From: Alkalihalobacillus sp. TS-13
GTDB taxonomy: Bacteria; Bacillota; Bacilli; Bacillales; Fictibacillaceae
Length of the DNA: 64,000 nt
Assembly (NCBI RefSeq): GCF_019720915.1
Contig: NZ_JAHKSI010000005.1
Coordinates: forward strand, 106,590-170,589
Direction of reading: 5' to 3'
Below, piece after piece: positions 43,877 to 52,869 of the stretch. How positions within the stretch are numbered: position 1 is the stretch's first letter; each line of letters starts with the position of its first letter. Below the pieces are notes generated by a model that searched no databases, was not told the origin of the DNA, and saw nothing but the letters and a program-made list of their open reading frames with translations. The translations under genes and the position numbers were made by a program.

Positions 43877-44668
43877 CTATTTTGGTTCTCCGAATTGCCA
43901 CACACTGTGACTAAGGTTTCCATACCGATAACTTCGATGTAATAATTTCGCACTTTTCTCGTGATCTGCCGCACCCATTGCATAAAAAAGTGGGATAAAG
44001 TGTTCTTTCCCATAAGGTGGTACAGCGGAATGGGCGGCGGGGGCTAACGAGGTGTAGTTGAACAGTGATTCCAGGTTCCAATTTTTCAGATGACGTTCAA
44101 TCCACTCATCAAAATCAAGCGCCCATTGATCCACAGAGCCATCATCGCTCGTCATCTTTAATGCCCGGAGATTATGGACCGTACCTCCACTCGCGATGAT
44201 CAAAATATCTTTTTCTCTTAATTGTGATAGAGACTTACCGATTTCATATTGTTGTTCAGGTGTAAGGCGTGGGTTTACAGACATAGAGATGACGGGAATA
44301 TCTGCATCAGGATAAAGTATCTTAAGGACAACCCAAGCTCCATGATCCAACCCTCGTTCTTCCTCAACTTCAAAAGGAACTCCTCTTCTTGCCAACGATT
44401 CTATGATTTCCTGTGTTACATCCTCACTTCCTTTAGCGGGATATTTGATGCGATATAACGCTTCAGGAAATCCACCGAAGTCATATATCGTCTCAAACTT
44501 ATCTACCTTACTCACTTTTTGAATGGATGATTCCCAGTGTGCTGAAAACAACACTATAGCTTTCGGCTTTGACATCGTCGCACCTACTTCTTGCAAAAAC
44601 TGAGTGTACGCATTATTTTCAATCGCCAGTAGAGGTGCTCCATGAGCGATAAATAAAGATGGCATCAT
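43877..44668 (-). CDS. Extradiol ring-cleavage dioxygenase (DODA/YgiD class III)
   Basis: Metal-dependent dioxygenase of 263 residues that opens catechol-type rings. Likely metal-binding or active-site His residues are in MPSLFIAHGAP, VLFSAHWESS, RGLDHGAWVVL and KEHFIPLFYAMGAA. Length agrees with 4,5-DOPA dioxygenase relatives. The start at 44668 (MMPSLF) was chosen because AAAGGAGGT lies 8 bp before it; a longer frame upstream adds a poorly conserved leader. It precedes the DoxX gene by 28 bp in the same direction, suggesting a two-gene operon for detoxifying catechols or quinones. Confidence 0.88.
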   Translation of the reverse strand: MMPSLFIAHGAPLLAIENNAYTQFLQEVGATMSKPKAIVLFSAHWESSIQKVSKVDKFETIYDFGGFPEALYRIKYPAKGSEDVTQEIIESLARRGVPFEVEEERGLDHGAWVVLKILYPDADIPVISMSVNPRLTPEQQYEIGKSLSQLREKDILIIASGGTVHNLRALKMTSDDGSVDQWALDFDEWIERHLKNWNLESLFNYTSLAPAAHSAVPPYGKEHFIPLFYAMGAADHEKSAKLLHRSYRYGNLSHSVWQFGEPK

Positions 44669-44970
44669 CGCAACGTTACCTCCTTTCTCCATTTTTCCCA
44701 CAGCGCAGCCTTCTGAATTACCTTGAGATTCTTTAATGAAACAATATGACCTGCTAGAAAGGTCAAAATTAGGTACTTGTGCATAGTGGGAATATTCATA
44801 TAAAAATAAAATATCCTTATTAGTAAACAAAGGGGGCAAAAAATGCGGAATTGTTTATTTATATGAATAATAATTACTTATAAGATAACAATAACTGTAG
44901 TGGATTGTCAAATCTTTATTTGCTAATATAGAAATAAGTTTTTTAAATGGAAACTTTAGAGGTGATTAAG
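44669..44970. other. Divergent intergenic region between dioxygenase and cupin-regulator genes
   Basis: It is very A+T-rich and should carry both promoters. A sequence near 44852-44893 has clustered inverted-repeat-like elements (TTTATATGAATAATAATTAC and TTATAAGATAACAATAA) that could be operators. No gene is visible. Confidence 0.3.
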
Positions 44971-45510
44971 TTGGATATTGGTACAAAGATTCGCTCAATA
45001 AGAAACAGAAAGAAAATCACCATTGCTCAAATGTCCGAGGGGACAGGCCTCTCCAAAGGGTTCTTAAGCAATGTTGAAAACAATAACACATCGCCATCCA
45101 TCAGTACACTCAGCACAATCGCAGGTTTTCTGAGTGTTCCTCTACCTTACTTGCTGCTAGAGAAGAAACAACATATGCGTGTTGTACGGAAAGATGGAAG
45201 AAACAGCTCTTCTTATAATAACTTGAAGATTGAACATTTGACTTCAAAGGGCGGACTTAGGATGATGATTGTAGAATTTCCGCCTGGTGCCTCCATCGGA
45301 GAACCTCATTCTCATGAAGGAGAAGAATGCCATCTCGTATTAGAAGGAAAGGTTCTGGCTGAACAAGGGGAAGATTCCGTCATTGTAGAAGAAGGTGATT
45401 CTTTCAGTTGGAATGCAAGTGTTCCGCATTTCGTGAGAAACACCGGAGATAAGAAAGCGATTGTCTTGATTTCGATTTATTCAGATACCGAACTAACTGA
45501 TATATTATAG
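44971..45510 (+). CDS. XRE-family regulator with C-terminal cupin domain
   Basis: DNA-binding protein of 179 residues. The N-terminal XRE helix-turn-helix (IRSIRNRKKITIAQMSEGTGLSKGFLSNVE) is followed by a cupin_2 barrel (about 100-175; FPPGASIGEPHSHEGEECHLVLEGKV, GDSFSWNASVPHFVRN), likely for a small ligand. TTG at 44971 is preferred because GAGGTGATT then has normal spacing; an ATG 24 bp upstream is too close to that site. It is divergent from the dioxygenase-DoxX pair and may control it. PuuR and SutR are well-known proteins of this layout. Confidence 0.87.
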   Translation: MDIGTKIRSIRNRKKITIAQMSEGTGLSKGFLSNVENNNTSPSISTLSTIAGFLSVPLPYLLLEKKQHMRVVRKDGRNSSSYNNLKIEHLTSKGGLRMMIVEFPPGASIGEPHSHEGEECHLVLEGKVLAEQGEDSVIVEEGDSFSWNASVPHFVRNTGDKKAIVLISIYSDTELTDIL

Positions 45511-45601
45511 AAAGTAATAAGTTTAATTACATGGATAAAATGAATGTGGACGTTTGAAACATCGACAGAACGGAAATGTAGTGGTAAAAGGAGGTAATCC
45601 T

Positions 45602-45787
45602 ATGAGTTCTGATAAGCGCGACAAAAAAAGCCCCAATAAAAAGGAGCCGGATCATACGCTTCATGAAGATGAGACAGTAGATCCGATGCCTGTGGAAGAT
45701 CAGAAACAAGAAATTAGAGAAGAAAAGAAGAAACATAAATCCAAAGATGATTCATCAAGTGAAAAACACTATCGGAAGAATGAATGA
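45602..45787 (+). CDS. Small hydrophilic protein, unknown
   Basis: Sixty-one residues, almost all charged or polar (Lys, Asp, Glu, Ser), with no hydrophobic segment. ATG at 45602 is preceded by AAAAGGAGGTAATC, one of the strongest ribosome binding sites in the window, which argues for a real gene. The opposite-strand open frame has no such signal. It may be a stress- or spore-related small disordered protein, but I recognise no family. Confidence 0.65.
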   Translation: MSSDKRDKKSPNKKEPDHTLHEDETVDPMPVEDQKQEIREEKKKHKSKDDSSSEKHYRKNE

Positions 45788-45861
45788 GAAGTGGTTATTC
45801 TATAAGTGCTTTGCCTATGTGTAGTCTTCGAGACTCCTAGCTGAAACAGTTTCGGAAAAAT

Positions 45862-46050
45862 CGCTAACGGACACAGGAGACCTTATTTTCCAAAAATTCG
45901 TTGATTATTAAAAATAGCGGACACCAGAGACCTTATTATAGTAAATTTGCTCACAATCAAAGGATTTTGAGACAAATAACGACTCTCGTGTCCACTAAAT
46001 TCTGAAATACCGCATATTTTCCCAAAATAACGGCTCTGGTGTCCATTATG
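45862..46050. repeat. GGACACCAGAGACG palindromic repeat array C
   Basis: Two forward units (CTAACGGACACAGGAGACC near 45863; AGCGGACACCAGAGACC near 45915) and two inverted units (ACTCTCGTGTCCACTAAAT near 45981; CGGCTCTGGTGTCCATTAT near 46031). The layout and ~50-bp spacing equal array B. Confidence 0.7.
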
Positions 46051-46074
46051 CTTTCAAAAGACCATTTAAAACAA

Positions 46075-46115
46075 TAAGGGCTGATCCAAACATCAATTGG
46101 ATCAGCTCTTTTTGG
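46075..46115. terminator. Hairpin downstream of the RpiR-type regulator
   Basis: GGGCTGATCCAA pairs with TTGGATCAGCTC, followed on the plus strand by TTTTTGG. Terminates plus-strand transcripts and possibly the minus-strand regulator. Confidence 0.65.
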
Positions 46116-46118
46116 TGT

Positions 46119-46982
46119 TTAAATCCGTTTCACAGCCACTGCTTTCCTCATCTTATTCAATGATTCCTGTGACGTTTCCTTCGTTTTCATCATCACATTC
46201 ACAAATAAGGCATCAATGATACTCAGCTGTGCAATCCGCGAAGCCAATGCTTCTGAGCGATAGTCCGTTTCTTCCGATGTCGTGTAAAGTGGAACATCGA
46301 CTTTCTGTCCTAAAGGAGACTTAGCAAGCGTAGTGATCCCGATCGTCTTCACCCTATTCTGTTGGGCAACTTCCAATACATCCAACAAGTCCTTATTCGT
46401 CCCTGAATGGGAAATGAACATGATGACGTCCTGGTCTGTCAGTTGGGATGCCGCCATCAGCTGTAGATGTGAATCCGAATAGGCGGCTGTTTGGATCCCG
46501 CTTCGCAAGAACTTATGATGGGCATCCATCGCAACGATCCCCGAACCTCCATTCCCGTAGAACTCCACTTTTCTAGCACCAATTATCAATTCAACTGCCC
46601 TATTATAGTGTTCCTGTTCTAATATGTGAGAGGTCTCCTCGAGCGTCCTAATATTTGACCGGAATATTTTTTGTGCAACCTCTTTCTCATTATCTGTTTC
46701 GTTAATGGTTTCATGGATGTCCTTGACGGGGTTTACAATTTCAGAAGCTAGCGCAATCTTCATGGCTTGATAGCCTTTAAATCCGATTCGTTTGCAAAAG
46801 CGGAAAACGGTTGCTTCAGCAACTTGCAGATCATCGGCTATTTGACTGATCGTCGAATGGATGATGTGCTCTGGATTGTTCAAAATATAATCAGCGATCA
46901 TCTTTTCTTTTTCACTGAATCTGTTATAAAACGAGCGGATTCTCGGAATACAATGCTGTTGCTGCTGTTGATCTTTACTCAA
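46119..46982 (-). CDS. RpiR/MurR-family regulator of gluconate genes
   Basis: Transcription factor of 287 residues. The N-terminal HTH_6 domain (YNRFSEKEKMIADYILNNPE, VAEATVFRFCKRIGF) is followed by a C-terminal SIS sugar-phosphate-binding domain (about 125-265; VEFYGNGGSGIVAMDA; ISHSGTNKDLLDVLE). TTG at 46982 is preferred because AAAGGAG lies 8 bp upstream; the ATG at 47024 lacks a site. It is divergent from the gntZ-gntP-gntK operon. The expected effector is 6-phosphogluconate. B. subtilis uses a GntR-type repressor for this job, so an RpiR regulator is a different solution. Confidence 0.88.
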   Translation of the reverse strand: MSKDQQQQQHCIPRIRSFYNRFSEKEKMIADYILNNPEHIIHSTISQIADDLQVAEATVFRFCKRIGFKGYQAMKIALASEIVNPVKDIHETINETDNEKEVAQKIFRSNIRTLEETSHILEQEHYNRAVELIIGARKVEFYGNGGSGIVAMDAHHKFLRSGIQTAAYSDSHLQLMAASQLTDQDVIMFISHSGTNKDLLDVLEVAQQNRVKTIGITTLAKSPLGQKVDVPLYTTSEETDYRSEALASRIAQLSIIDALFVNVMMKTKETSQESLNKMRKAVAVKRI

Positions 46983-47046
46983 AGTCGTTCTCCTTTCAAA
47001 ACTACTATTATTATTATATACCATTATAATACGAAAAAAAATTTCA

Positions 47047-47083
47047 TGAAAGCGGTTGAAAAGAAAAAATATTTTTGTATAAT
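47047..47083 (+). promoter_or_regulatory. Gluconate operon promoter with overlapping cre-like site
   Basis: TTGAAA (47056-47061), 16 bp, TATAAT (47078-47083). TGAAAGCGGTTGAA (47047-47060) matches cre at 12 of 14. Two AT-rich near-palindromes flank the -10 box (AAAAAATATTTTT and GAAATATTTTTTC), possible RpiR operators. Confidence 0.55.
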
Positions 47084-47146
47084 TAGTGACAAAAGAAATA
47101 TTTTTTCATCGTAAGTCATTCATAATTTATCACTGGAGGTTTTAAT

Positions 47147-48043
47147 ATGCAAATAGGTTTGATCGGTCTCGGGAAAATGGGGTACAACCTCGGTTTGAAT
47201 CTGATTGACCACAACCATAATGTACACGCTTTTGATGTGAACGCATCAACTCTTGAGTCTTTTGAAGAAGAAGGTGGTCAAGGACATGCTTCTATAAAGG
47301 AACTGGTTGAAAACCTTGTAAAACCACGAGCGGTCTGGATCATGGTTCCAGCTGGAGAAATTACGGAATCTGTCATTTCTGAATTAGGTGAATTGCTGGA
47401 TCCGGAAGACATCATCATTGATGGTGGAAACACGAATTACAAGGAATCTGTAAAAAGGGCTGAAGCATTAAGCGAGAAGGGCATCCATTTCTTAGATGTG
47501 GGCACAAGCGGTGGTGTCGGCGGAGCAAGAAACGGTGCTTGCATGATGGTCGGCGGGAATGAAACCGCGTTCAAACGATTGGAAGCTGTCTTTGATGAAG
47601 TTACAGTTGAAAATGGCTTTCTTTACACAGGGAAATCCGGTAGCGGTCACTTCTTGAAGATGATCCATAACGGAATCGAATACGGTATGATGCAAGCGAT
47701 CGCTGAAGGGTTCGATATCCTTGAAAAAAGTCCATTCGATTACGACTACGAAGGTGTATCGAGAGTTTGGAACAACGGATCTGTCATTCGTTCATGGCTC
47801 ATGGAACTTACTGAAAATGCATTTTCGAAAGATGAAAAGCTCGAGGATATCCGAGGTGTCATGCACTCTTCAGGTGAAGGGAAATGGACGGTGGAAACAG
47901 CACTTGATCTTCAAACAGCTGCACCCGTTATCGCACTTTCATTGATGATGCGGTACCGTTCTTTAGAAGAAGATACGTTTGCAGGTAAAGTTGTCGCTGC
48001 TCTACGAAATGAGTTTGGCGGACACGATGTCGTGAAAAAATAA
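47147..48043 (+). CDS. gntZ: 6-phosphogluconate dehydrogenase, decarboxylating (short GntZ/YqeC type)
   Basis: NAD(P)-dependent enzyme that converts 6-phosphogluconate to ribulose-5-phosphate and CO2. At 298 residues it belongs to the short class. Motifs are the Rossmann start GLIGLGKMGYNLGLNL, DGGNTNYKESVKR, DVGTSGGVGGARNG and the catalytic KMIHNGIEYGMMQA with its Lys-His-Asn. ATG follows TGGAGGT. It is the first gene of a three-gene operon with the gluconate permease and gluconokinase, and together they complete gluconate uptake and its entry to the pentose phosphate pathway. Confidence 0.92.
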   Translation: MQIGLIGLGKMGYNLGLNLIDHNHNVHAFDVNASTLESFEEEGGQGHASIKELVENLVKPRAVWIMVPAGEITESVISELGELLDPEDIIIDGGNTNYKESVKRAEALSEKGIHFLDVGTSGGVGGARNGACMMVGGNETAFKRLEAVFDEVTVENGFLYTGKSGSGHFLKMIHNGIEYGMMQAIAEGFDILEKSPFDYDYEGVSRVWNNGSVIRSWLMELTENAFSKDEKLEDIRGVMHSSGEGKWTVETALDLQTAAPVIALSLMMRYRSLEEDTFAGKVVAALRNEFGGHDVVKK

Positions 48044-48066
48044 ATTTTCGATTGGGGGAAATGGAG

Positions 48067-49407
48067 ATGTCAGGAGCAGGATTAATTTTAGTCGCATTAT
48101 TAGGTATCATCGTTTTACTATTCTTAGTCATGAGAACGAAGCTTCAAGCATTTGTAGCGCTATTGATTGTCAGTATTCTGGTAGGAATCGGCGCTGACAT
48201 GAAATTAAGTGATATAATCGGTTCGATTCAAGAAGGGATGGGTGGCACGTTAGGTTTCGTAGCCGTTGTCGTCGGGCTTGGAGCGATGTTCGGACAGATG
48301 CTCGAGGTATCCGGTGGAGCAGAACGTCTTGCCCAAACTCTTATCAAAAAATTTGGAGAGAGCAGAGCGCAATGGGCGTTGAGTGTCACAGGTTTCATTG
48401 TCGCCATTCCAGTATTCTTCGATGTTGGTTTCATCATTTTAGTTCCTATTGTATACGGATTGGCAAAGAAAACAGGGAAATCGCTCTTATTCTATGGAAT
48501 TCCATTGCTTGCTGGTCTTGCGGTAACACATAGCTTTGTCCCACCGACTCCAGGTCCGATTGCGGTTGCTGAACTAGTCGGAGCAGATATCGGTTGGGTC
48601 ATCTTGTTCGGTATCCTTGCAGGTCTTCCTGCTATGATCATTGCCGGACCGATCTTTGGTAAGTATATTGCGAAAAAGATTCATGTCAAAGTTCCAGAAT
48701 ATATTGAACTTGAAGAAAGACACTATGATCGCGAGCTGCCTGGTTTTGGCACAGTAGCGAGTCTGATTCTGATTCCACTCGTATTGATCCTTTTGAATAC
48801 GTTTTCAGGGCTACTACTTCCTGAAGGAAATGATGTACGTGAATTCTTGACGTTCTTAGGGCATCCATTTGTCGCACTGATCATCGCAACAGTGCTTGCG
48901 TTTTATATTCTTGGAATCCGAAAAGGGTATTCGAAGGAAGAAGTGCAACAGATTGCAACAAAAGCCCTTGAACCAGCAGGTATCATCATTCTTGTAACCG
49001 GTGCAGGTGGAGTCTTCAAACAAATCCTTATTGATTCAGGTGTAGGGGATGTATTAGGTGAAATGATGGCTGGATCATCATTACCGCCACTACTGCTAGC
49101 ATTTCTTATTGCTTCATTCGTACGTGTTGCACAAGGTTCCGCAACTGTTTCAATGATCACTGCTGCAGGAATCATGTCACCGATCATCGATTCACTAGGA
49201 TTAGGAGGGCCGGTGCTTGGACTTATGGTCATCTCCATTGCAGCTGGCGCAACGATTTTATCCCACGTTAATGACAGTGGTTTCTGGCTCGTCAATCGCT
49301 ATTTTGGTCTGGATGTGAAAGATACATTACGCTCATGGACAGTGATGGAGACACTTATTGCACTTGTCGGATTTGCAGTCGCCTTCACAATCGGAATCTT
49401 CATTTAA
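48067..49407 (+). CDS. gntP: Gluconate:H+ symporter (GntP family)
   Basis: Polytopic membrane permease of about 446 residues that imports gluconate. GntP motifs are present: HSFVPPTPGPIAVAELVGADIG and FVRVAQGSATVSMITAAG, with HVNDSGFWLVNRYFGL near the C-terminus. ATG at 48067 (MSGAGLILVALLG) is preferred to TTG 48052 because GGGGGAA lies 6 bp before it. It lies 23 bp after the dehydrogenase stop, and the kinase gene follows at 25 bp. Confidence 0.9.
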   Translation: MSGAGLILVALLGIIVLLFLVMRTKLQAFVALLIVSILVGIGADMKLSDIIGSIQEGMGGTLGFVAVVVGLGAMFGQMLEVSGGAERLAQTLIKKFGESRAQWALSVTGFIVAIPVFFDVGFIILVPIVYGLAKKTGKSLLFYGIPLLAGLAVTHSFVPPTPGPIAVAELVGADIGWVILFGILAGLPAMIIAGPIFGKYIAKKIHVKVPEYIELEERHYDRELPGFGTVASLILIPLVLILLNTFSGLLLPEGNDVREFLTFLGHPFVALIIATVLAFYILGIRKGYSKEEVQQIATKALEPAGIIILVTGAGGVFKQILIDSGVGDVLGEMMAGSSLPPLLLAFLIASFVRVAQGSATVSMITAAGIMSPIIDSLGLGGPVLGLMVISIAAGATILSHVNDSGFWLVNRYFGLDVKDTLRSWTVMETLIALVGFAVAFTIGIFI

Positions 49408-49432
49408 TGGAACTGAAAGGACGTTTTTAATC

Positions 49433-50980
49433 ATGCAACAAGAATGGTATGTAGGAGTCGACATAGGTACAACCAGTACAAAAGCGGTCGTATATGATGC
49501 AACAGGTGAAGTCAAGGGATTACACAATGTGGAATACCCTTTGCACACCTCTGAGGTATCGGCTGCTGTACAGGATCCAGAAGAAATCTTTCAGGCTGTG
49601 TTGATGAGCATCCGAACAGCTATAGAAAAAAGTGAAATAGATGGTAATAAGATTGGGTTCATTTCGTTCAGTTCCGCCATGCATAGTTTGATTGCTGTCG
49701 ATGAAATCGGATCCCCGCTTACGGAATGCATCACATGGGCGGATACACGAAGCTCAAATTGGGCAGAAAAATTGAAGGCTAGCTCTACAGGGCATGACAT
49801 TTACAGAAGGACGGGTACACCCATCCATCCGATGTCGCCACTTGTGAAGCTGATGTGGCTGAAAGAAGAATATACAGAGCTATTTGAGAAGACAGCGAAA
49901 TTCATTTCAATAAAAGAGTATGTTTTTAAAAAGTTATTCAATGTATTCATTGTTGACCATTCCATTGCATCGGCTACAGGTCTTTTCAATCTGGAAAGTC
50001 TGGCCTGGGATGCGGAAGCCCTGGAAGTTGCTGGTATAACAGCAGCTCAGCTATCTGAACCAGTACGGACTACAAAGTCGATCGATGGGATTGATGAAAA
50101 ATATGCAAAGGTTCTTGGCATCGATCCATCCACTCCATTCATTGTCGGGGCAAGTGACGGCGTGTTATCCAACCTGGGAGTAAATGCGATCGAACCAGGG
50201 GCTGTAGCGGTTACGATCGGGACAAGTGGGGCGATCAGAACGGCAGCAAAAGCACCAGTGACCGACCCTAAAGGACGCACATTCTGTTATGCACTCACAG
50301 AGGATTTATGGATAATCGGTGGGCCGGTCAATAACGGAGGAATGACATTCCGGTGGTTGAGGGATGAAATATGTGGGGCCGAGATCGAGTCGGCAAGACG
50401 TCTTGGCATTGATCCATACGAAGTGTTGACTGGAATTGCTGCGAATGTGAGGCCGGGAGCTGATGGCTTGCTGTTCCATCCATATTTGAGCGGGGAACGG
50501 GCACCGCTATGGAATGCAAATGCAAGAGGGTCATTCTTCGGACTTGCTTTACATCACGGAAAAGAACACATGATCCGAGCTGTATTAGAGGGAATCGTGT
50601 TCAATCTGCATTCGGTTATGCTTGCCTTGAAAGAATTGATCGGCATGCCGAAAAGGATCCAGGCGACAGGGGGCTTCGCACGTTCAGAATTATGGAGGCA
50701 AATGCTTGCTGATATATTTGATCAGGAAGTCTTCGTCCCTGAAAGTCATGAAAGCTCATGTCTTGGAGCAGTGATTCTAGGGATGTATGCACAAGGGAAA
50801 ATCGATTCTTTAGAGCATGTGAAAACAATGGTCGGCTCGGTTCATCAGCATACACCTGACCCTGAACTTACAGAAATCTATAATGAGCTGATGCCGATAT
50901 TCATCCGAGTCTCGAGAAAGCTGACGGATGAATATGAAGCAATTGCCGCCTTTCAAAACAAACATGTAAAACCTAAATAA
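49433..50980 (+). CDS. gntK: Gluconokinase (FGGY family)
   Basis: ATP-dependent kinase of 515 residues producing 6-phosphogluconate, the substrate of the first enzyme of the operon. FGGY features include GVDIGTTSTKAVVYD at the N-terminus, SSAMHSLIAVDE, TWADTRS and, in the C-terminal half, VGASDGVLSNLG, TIGTSGAIR and QATGGFARSELWRQMLADIF. The start at 49433 (MQQEWYVG) was chosen because it begins the conserved fold and is preceded by AAAGGAC; an earlier in-frame ATG lies within the permease gene. It is followed by a strong terminator. Confidence 0.92.
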   Translation: MQQEWYVGVDIGTTSTKAVVYDATGEVKGLHNVEYPLHTSEVSAAVQDPEEIFQAVLMSIRTAIEKSEIDGNKIGFISFSSAMHSLIAVDEIGSPLTECITWADTRSSNWAEKLKASSTGHDIYRRTGTPIHPMSPLVKLMWLKEEYTELFEKTAKFISIKEYVFKKLFNVFIVDHSIASATGLFNLESLAWDAEALEVAGITAAQLSEPVRTTKSIDGIDEKYAKVLGIDPSTPFIVGASDGVLSNLGVNAIEPGAVAVTIGTSGAIRTAAKAPVTDPKGRTFCYALTEDLWIIGGPVNNGGMTFRWLRDEICGAEIESARRLGIDPYEVLTGIAANVRPGADGLLFHPYLSGERAPLWNANARGSFFGLALHHGKEHMIRAVLEGIVFNLHSVMLALKELIGMPKRIQATGGFARSELWRQMLADIFDQEVFVPESHESSCLGAVILGMYAQGKIDSLEHVKTMVGSVHQHTPDPELTEIYNELMPIFIRVSRKLTDEYEAIAAFQNKHVKPK

Positions 50981-50988
50981 GTGTGTAT

Positions 50989-51029
50989 TTTGAAGGTCTG
51001 CTGTTATTCACAACAGCAGGTCTTTTTAG
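50989..51029 (+). terminator. Terminator of the gluconate operon
   Basis: AGGTCTGCTGTT pairs with AACAGCAGGTCT, followed by TTTTTAG. Confidence 0.85.
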
Positions 51030-51099
51030 ATATAAAAGAATAAAATATAGGTCTACCACAGTACTTTGACATAGTAGTTTTATGACAGAGGAATATTTT

Positions 51100-51216
51100 T
51101 TTGTTTGTAGATAAAATCTTGTTTTTGTAGATCATTTCGGATTTTTGTAGATACGTACCTCATTCTTGTAGGTAATTTCAAATTTTTGTAATTTTCATCT
51201 GATTTTTGGAGATAAA
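51100..51216. repeat. Six-unit tandem repeat, TTTTTGTAGATA, period 20-21 bp
   Basis: TTGTAG or a close variant starts at 51105, 51125, 51145, 51166, 51186 and 51206. T-tracts precede each. The flanking bases vary. The period is two turns of B-DNA, so T-tracts face the same side. Confidence 0.75.
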
Positions 51217-51582
51217 TCAGAATAACACTTTAGTTGACCCATCATTTTCCCTTATTAATGTGCAACCTGAACCTTTTATGAACAAATCCATCCTTTTTAG
51301 GTCCTGATTATTCTGTTTTTCTTCCATAATCGGATAACAATATTGATTTTTGAAAGTGGGAAGGAGTTTTTGGAAATGTTTTAGTTTTGATAGCGCCCCC
51401 TTAATTACACAAGATCTCAATATAAAAATGTCATCGTGGCTGCGATGAGAATTCTTAGAAGCTTTCCTTGTAGATATAAAATAGAGGATAAATGAACGGA
51501 CACCAGAACCACTGTTCTAGAAAATACTGTAGAATTTGAATATGTTATAATCGAATAGATTTCATAATTTTCTAAATTGCTG
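51217..51582. other. Intergenic stretch without a credible gene
   Basis: A single GGACACCAGA motif (AACGGACACCAGAACC, about 51494) related to arrays A-C is the only recognisable element. Short minus-strand frames here (60-67 codons) have no ribosome binding sites. Confidence 0.5.
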
Positions 51583-51584
51583 AT

Positions 51585-52043
51585 TTCTACGAAAATCACT
51601 CCCTTTCCGCGGGCGAACGAAAAGCGGAAGCGACCTGCTTAGTCACGTAGGTCGCTGGAAGACTGACGAGGAGGCTCGAACCAAACAAAGACTTGGTTCT
51701 GCGTGGGCTCACTCATAAAGATGTCAATCAATGTGTTGCCGCCGCAGGAAGTTTGAAGTGATCCAAGTGACAGGTCGCTGAGCTAGACATCACTTCCCTG
51801 TATTAACCCACTTCCGCAAGCCTCCTCACTTCCACAGGATGTGGTGGCTTCGACGTTCACCAAAGGACGTACTTGTAAAGGGTGTACTGACTTCGACGTT
51901 CACCATAGGACGTGGTGGTATTTAGTTGAAGTTCATTATTATAGTCGAAGGTCCTTAATTCTGTATGGGGTCTCGCCTGGCTTGCTTTTCCCGCAGGAGT
52001 GTCGTGAATTTCACTTAAAATCAACAACAGAATTTACCAAAGC
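51585..52043. mobile_element. MITE-like element, copy 3, reverse orientation and enlarged
   Basis: Read on the minus strand it has the family order: GACACTCCTGCGGGAAAAGC near 52000, later AGCTCAGCGACCTG, CGCTTCCGCTTTTCG and CCGCGGAAAGGGAGTG near 51605. Terminal repeats are eroded (TACCAAAGC at 52035). About 150 bp of extra sequence near 51840-51970 includes a duplicated GACGTTCACCAxAGGACGT. It lies directly upstream of the GlpP gene. Confidence 0.65.
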
Positions 52044-52065
52044 AATTACATAAGGGGGAAGAAGG

Positions 52066-52632
52066 TTGCCTAACATAGTAGATATTGTCCAATCACAAGT
52101 CATTTCCTCAATAAAGAAAGAAGAAGATCTAAAGAGTGCAATCAGTTCAAATTCAAACATTTCATTCTTGCTGACCGGGGATATCATCACTACAAAAGGG
52201 TATATCGATCAATTGAAGGAAGCAGGGAAAATGACGTTTGTACATACCGATTTCATTGAAGGTCTTTCGAATACGAGAAGTGCGATTACATATATAGCGA
52301 AAATCTGGAAGCCCATGGGGATTATCACGACGAAGAGCAATCTGATCAAATATGCAAAAGAGGAAGGATTGATGACAATCCAACGCTTGTTCCTCATTGA
52401 TCGTAATGCGTTGAAAAAAGGAATTGAAATTGCGCATAATTGTAAGCCTGACGCAATCGAAGTTTTACCAGGGTTGATGCCAACAGTAATCGATGAATTG
52501 ACAAGACAGACAGACCTGCCGATCATTGCCGGTGGATTAGTAAGCAATAAAGAAGAAATTTTAAATGGATTGAGGGCGGGGGCGCTTGCTATCTCTTCTG
52601 GAGATCCGAAATTGTGGAATCTGGAACTATAG
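52066..52632 (+). CDS. glpP: Glycerol-3-phosphate-responsive antiterminator GlpP
   Basis: RNA-binding antiterminator of 188 residues. GlpP-family features include FLLTGDIITTKGYIDQLK, FVHTDFIEGLS, GIITTKSNLIKYAKEEG, IEVLPGLMPTVIDEL and IAGGLVSNKEEIL, an (alpha/beta)8-barrel-like fold. In B. subtilis it binds glycerol-3-phosphate and the leader of glpD and other glp mRNAs. TTG is the start, with GGGGGAAGAAGG before it. No glpF, glpK or glpD is adjacent, so it is an isolated or second copy that would act in trans. A MITE copy occupies its upstream region. Confidence 0.88.
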   Translation: MPNIVDIVQSQVISSIKKEEDLKSAISSNSNISFLLTGDIITTKGYIDQLKEAGKMTFVHTDFIEGLSNTRSAITYIAKIWKPMGIITTKSNLIKYAKEEGLMTIQRLFLIDRNALKKGIEIAHNCKPDAIEVLPGLMPTVIDELTRQTDLPIIAGGLVSNKEEILNGLRAGALAISSGDPKLWNLEL

Positions 52633-52869
52633 GACTTTAGAATAGTTTTATTCTGAAAATTCCGTATATTCATTGCCGTAAAACTTTAGCTGTTGTAAAA
52701 TTATAGGTAATTAAATAGAGAAGATAGTCTTCAGGTAGAGAAGAGGAGAACCCTGTGACGTTAATCGGTATTACAGCCAATTGTAATACATTAACCGTCA
52801 TGGGGTTCTATGTGCGTATGGGCGACTTTTCAGAATGGGGATCAAGCATTAAAAACAAGGAGGATGTGT

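Noticed and set aside
48052-48066. TTG 48052 and ATG 48061 as starts of the gluconate permease
   Set aside because: GGGGGAA overlaps or touches these codons; ATG 48067 has proper spacing.
51217-51599. Minus-strand open frames of 60-67 codons after the gluconate operon
   Set aside because: No ribosome binding sites, no family resemblance, AT-rich intergenic composition.
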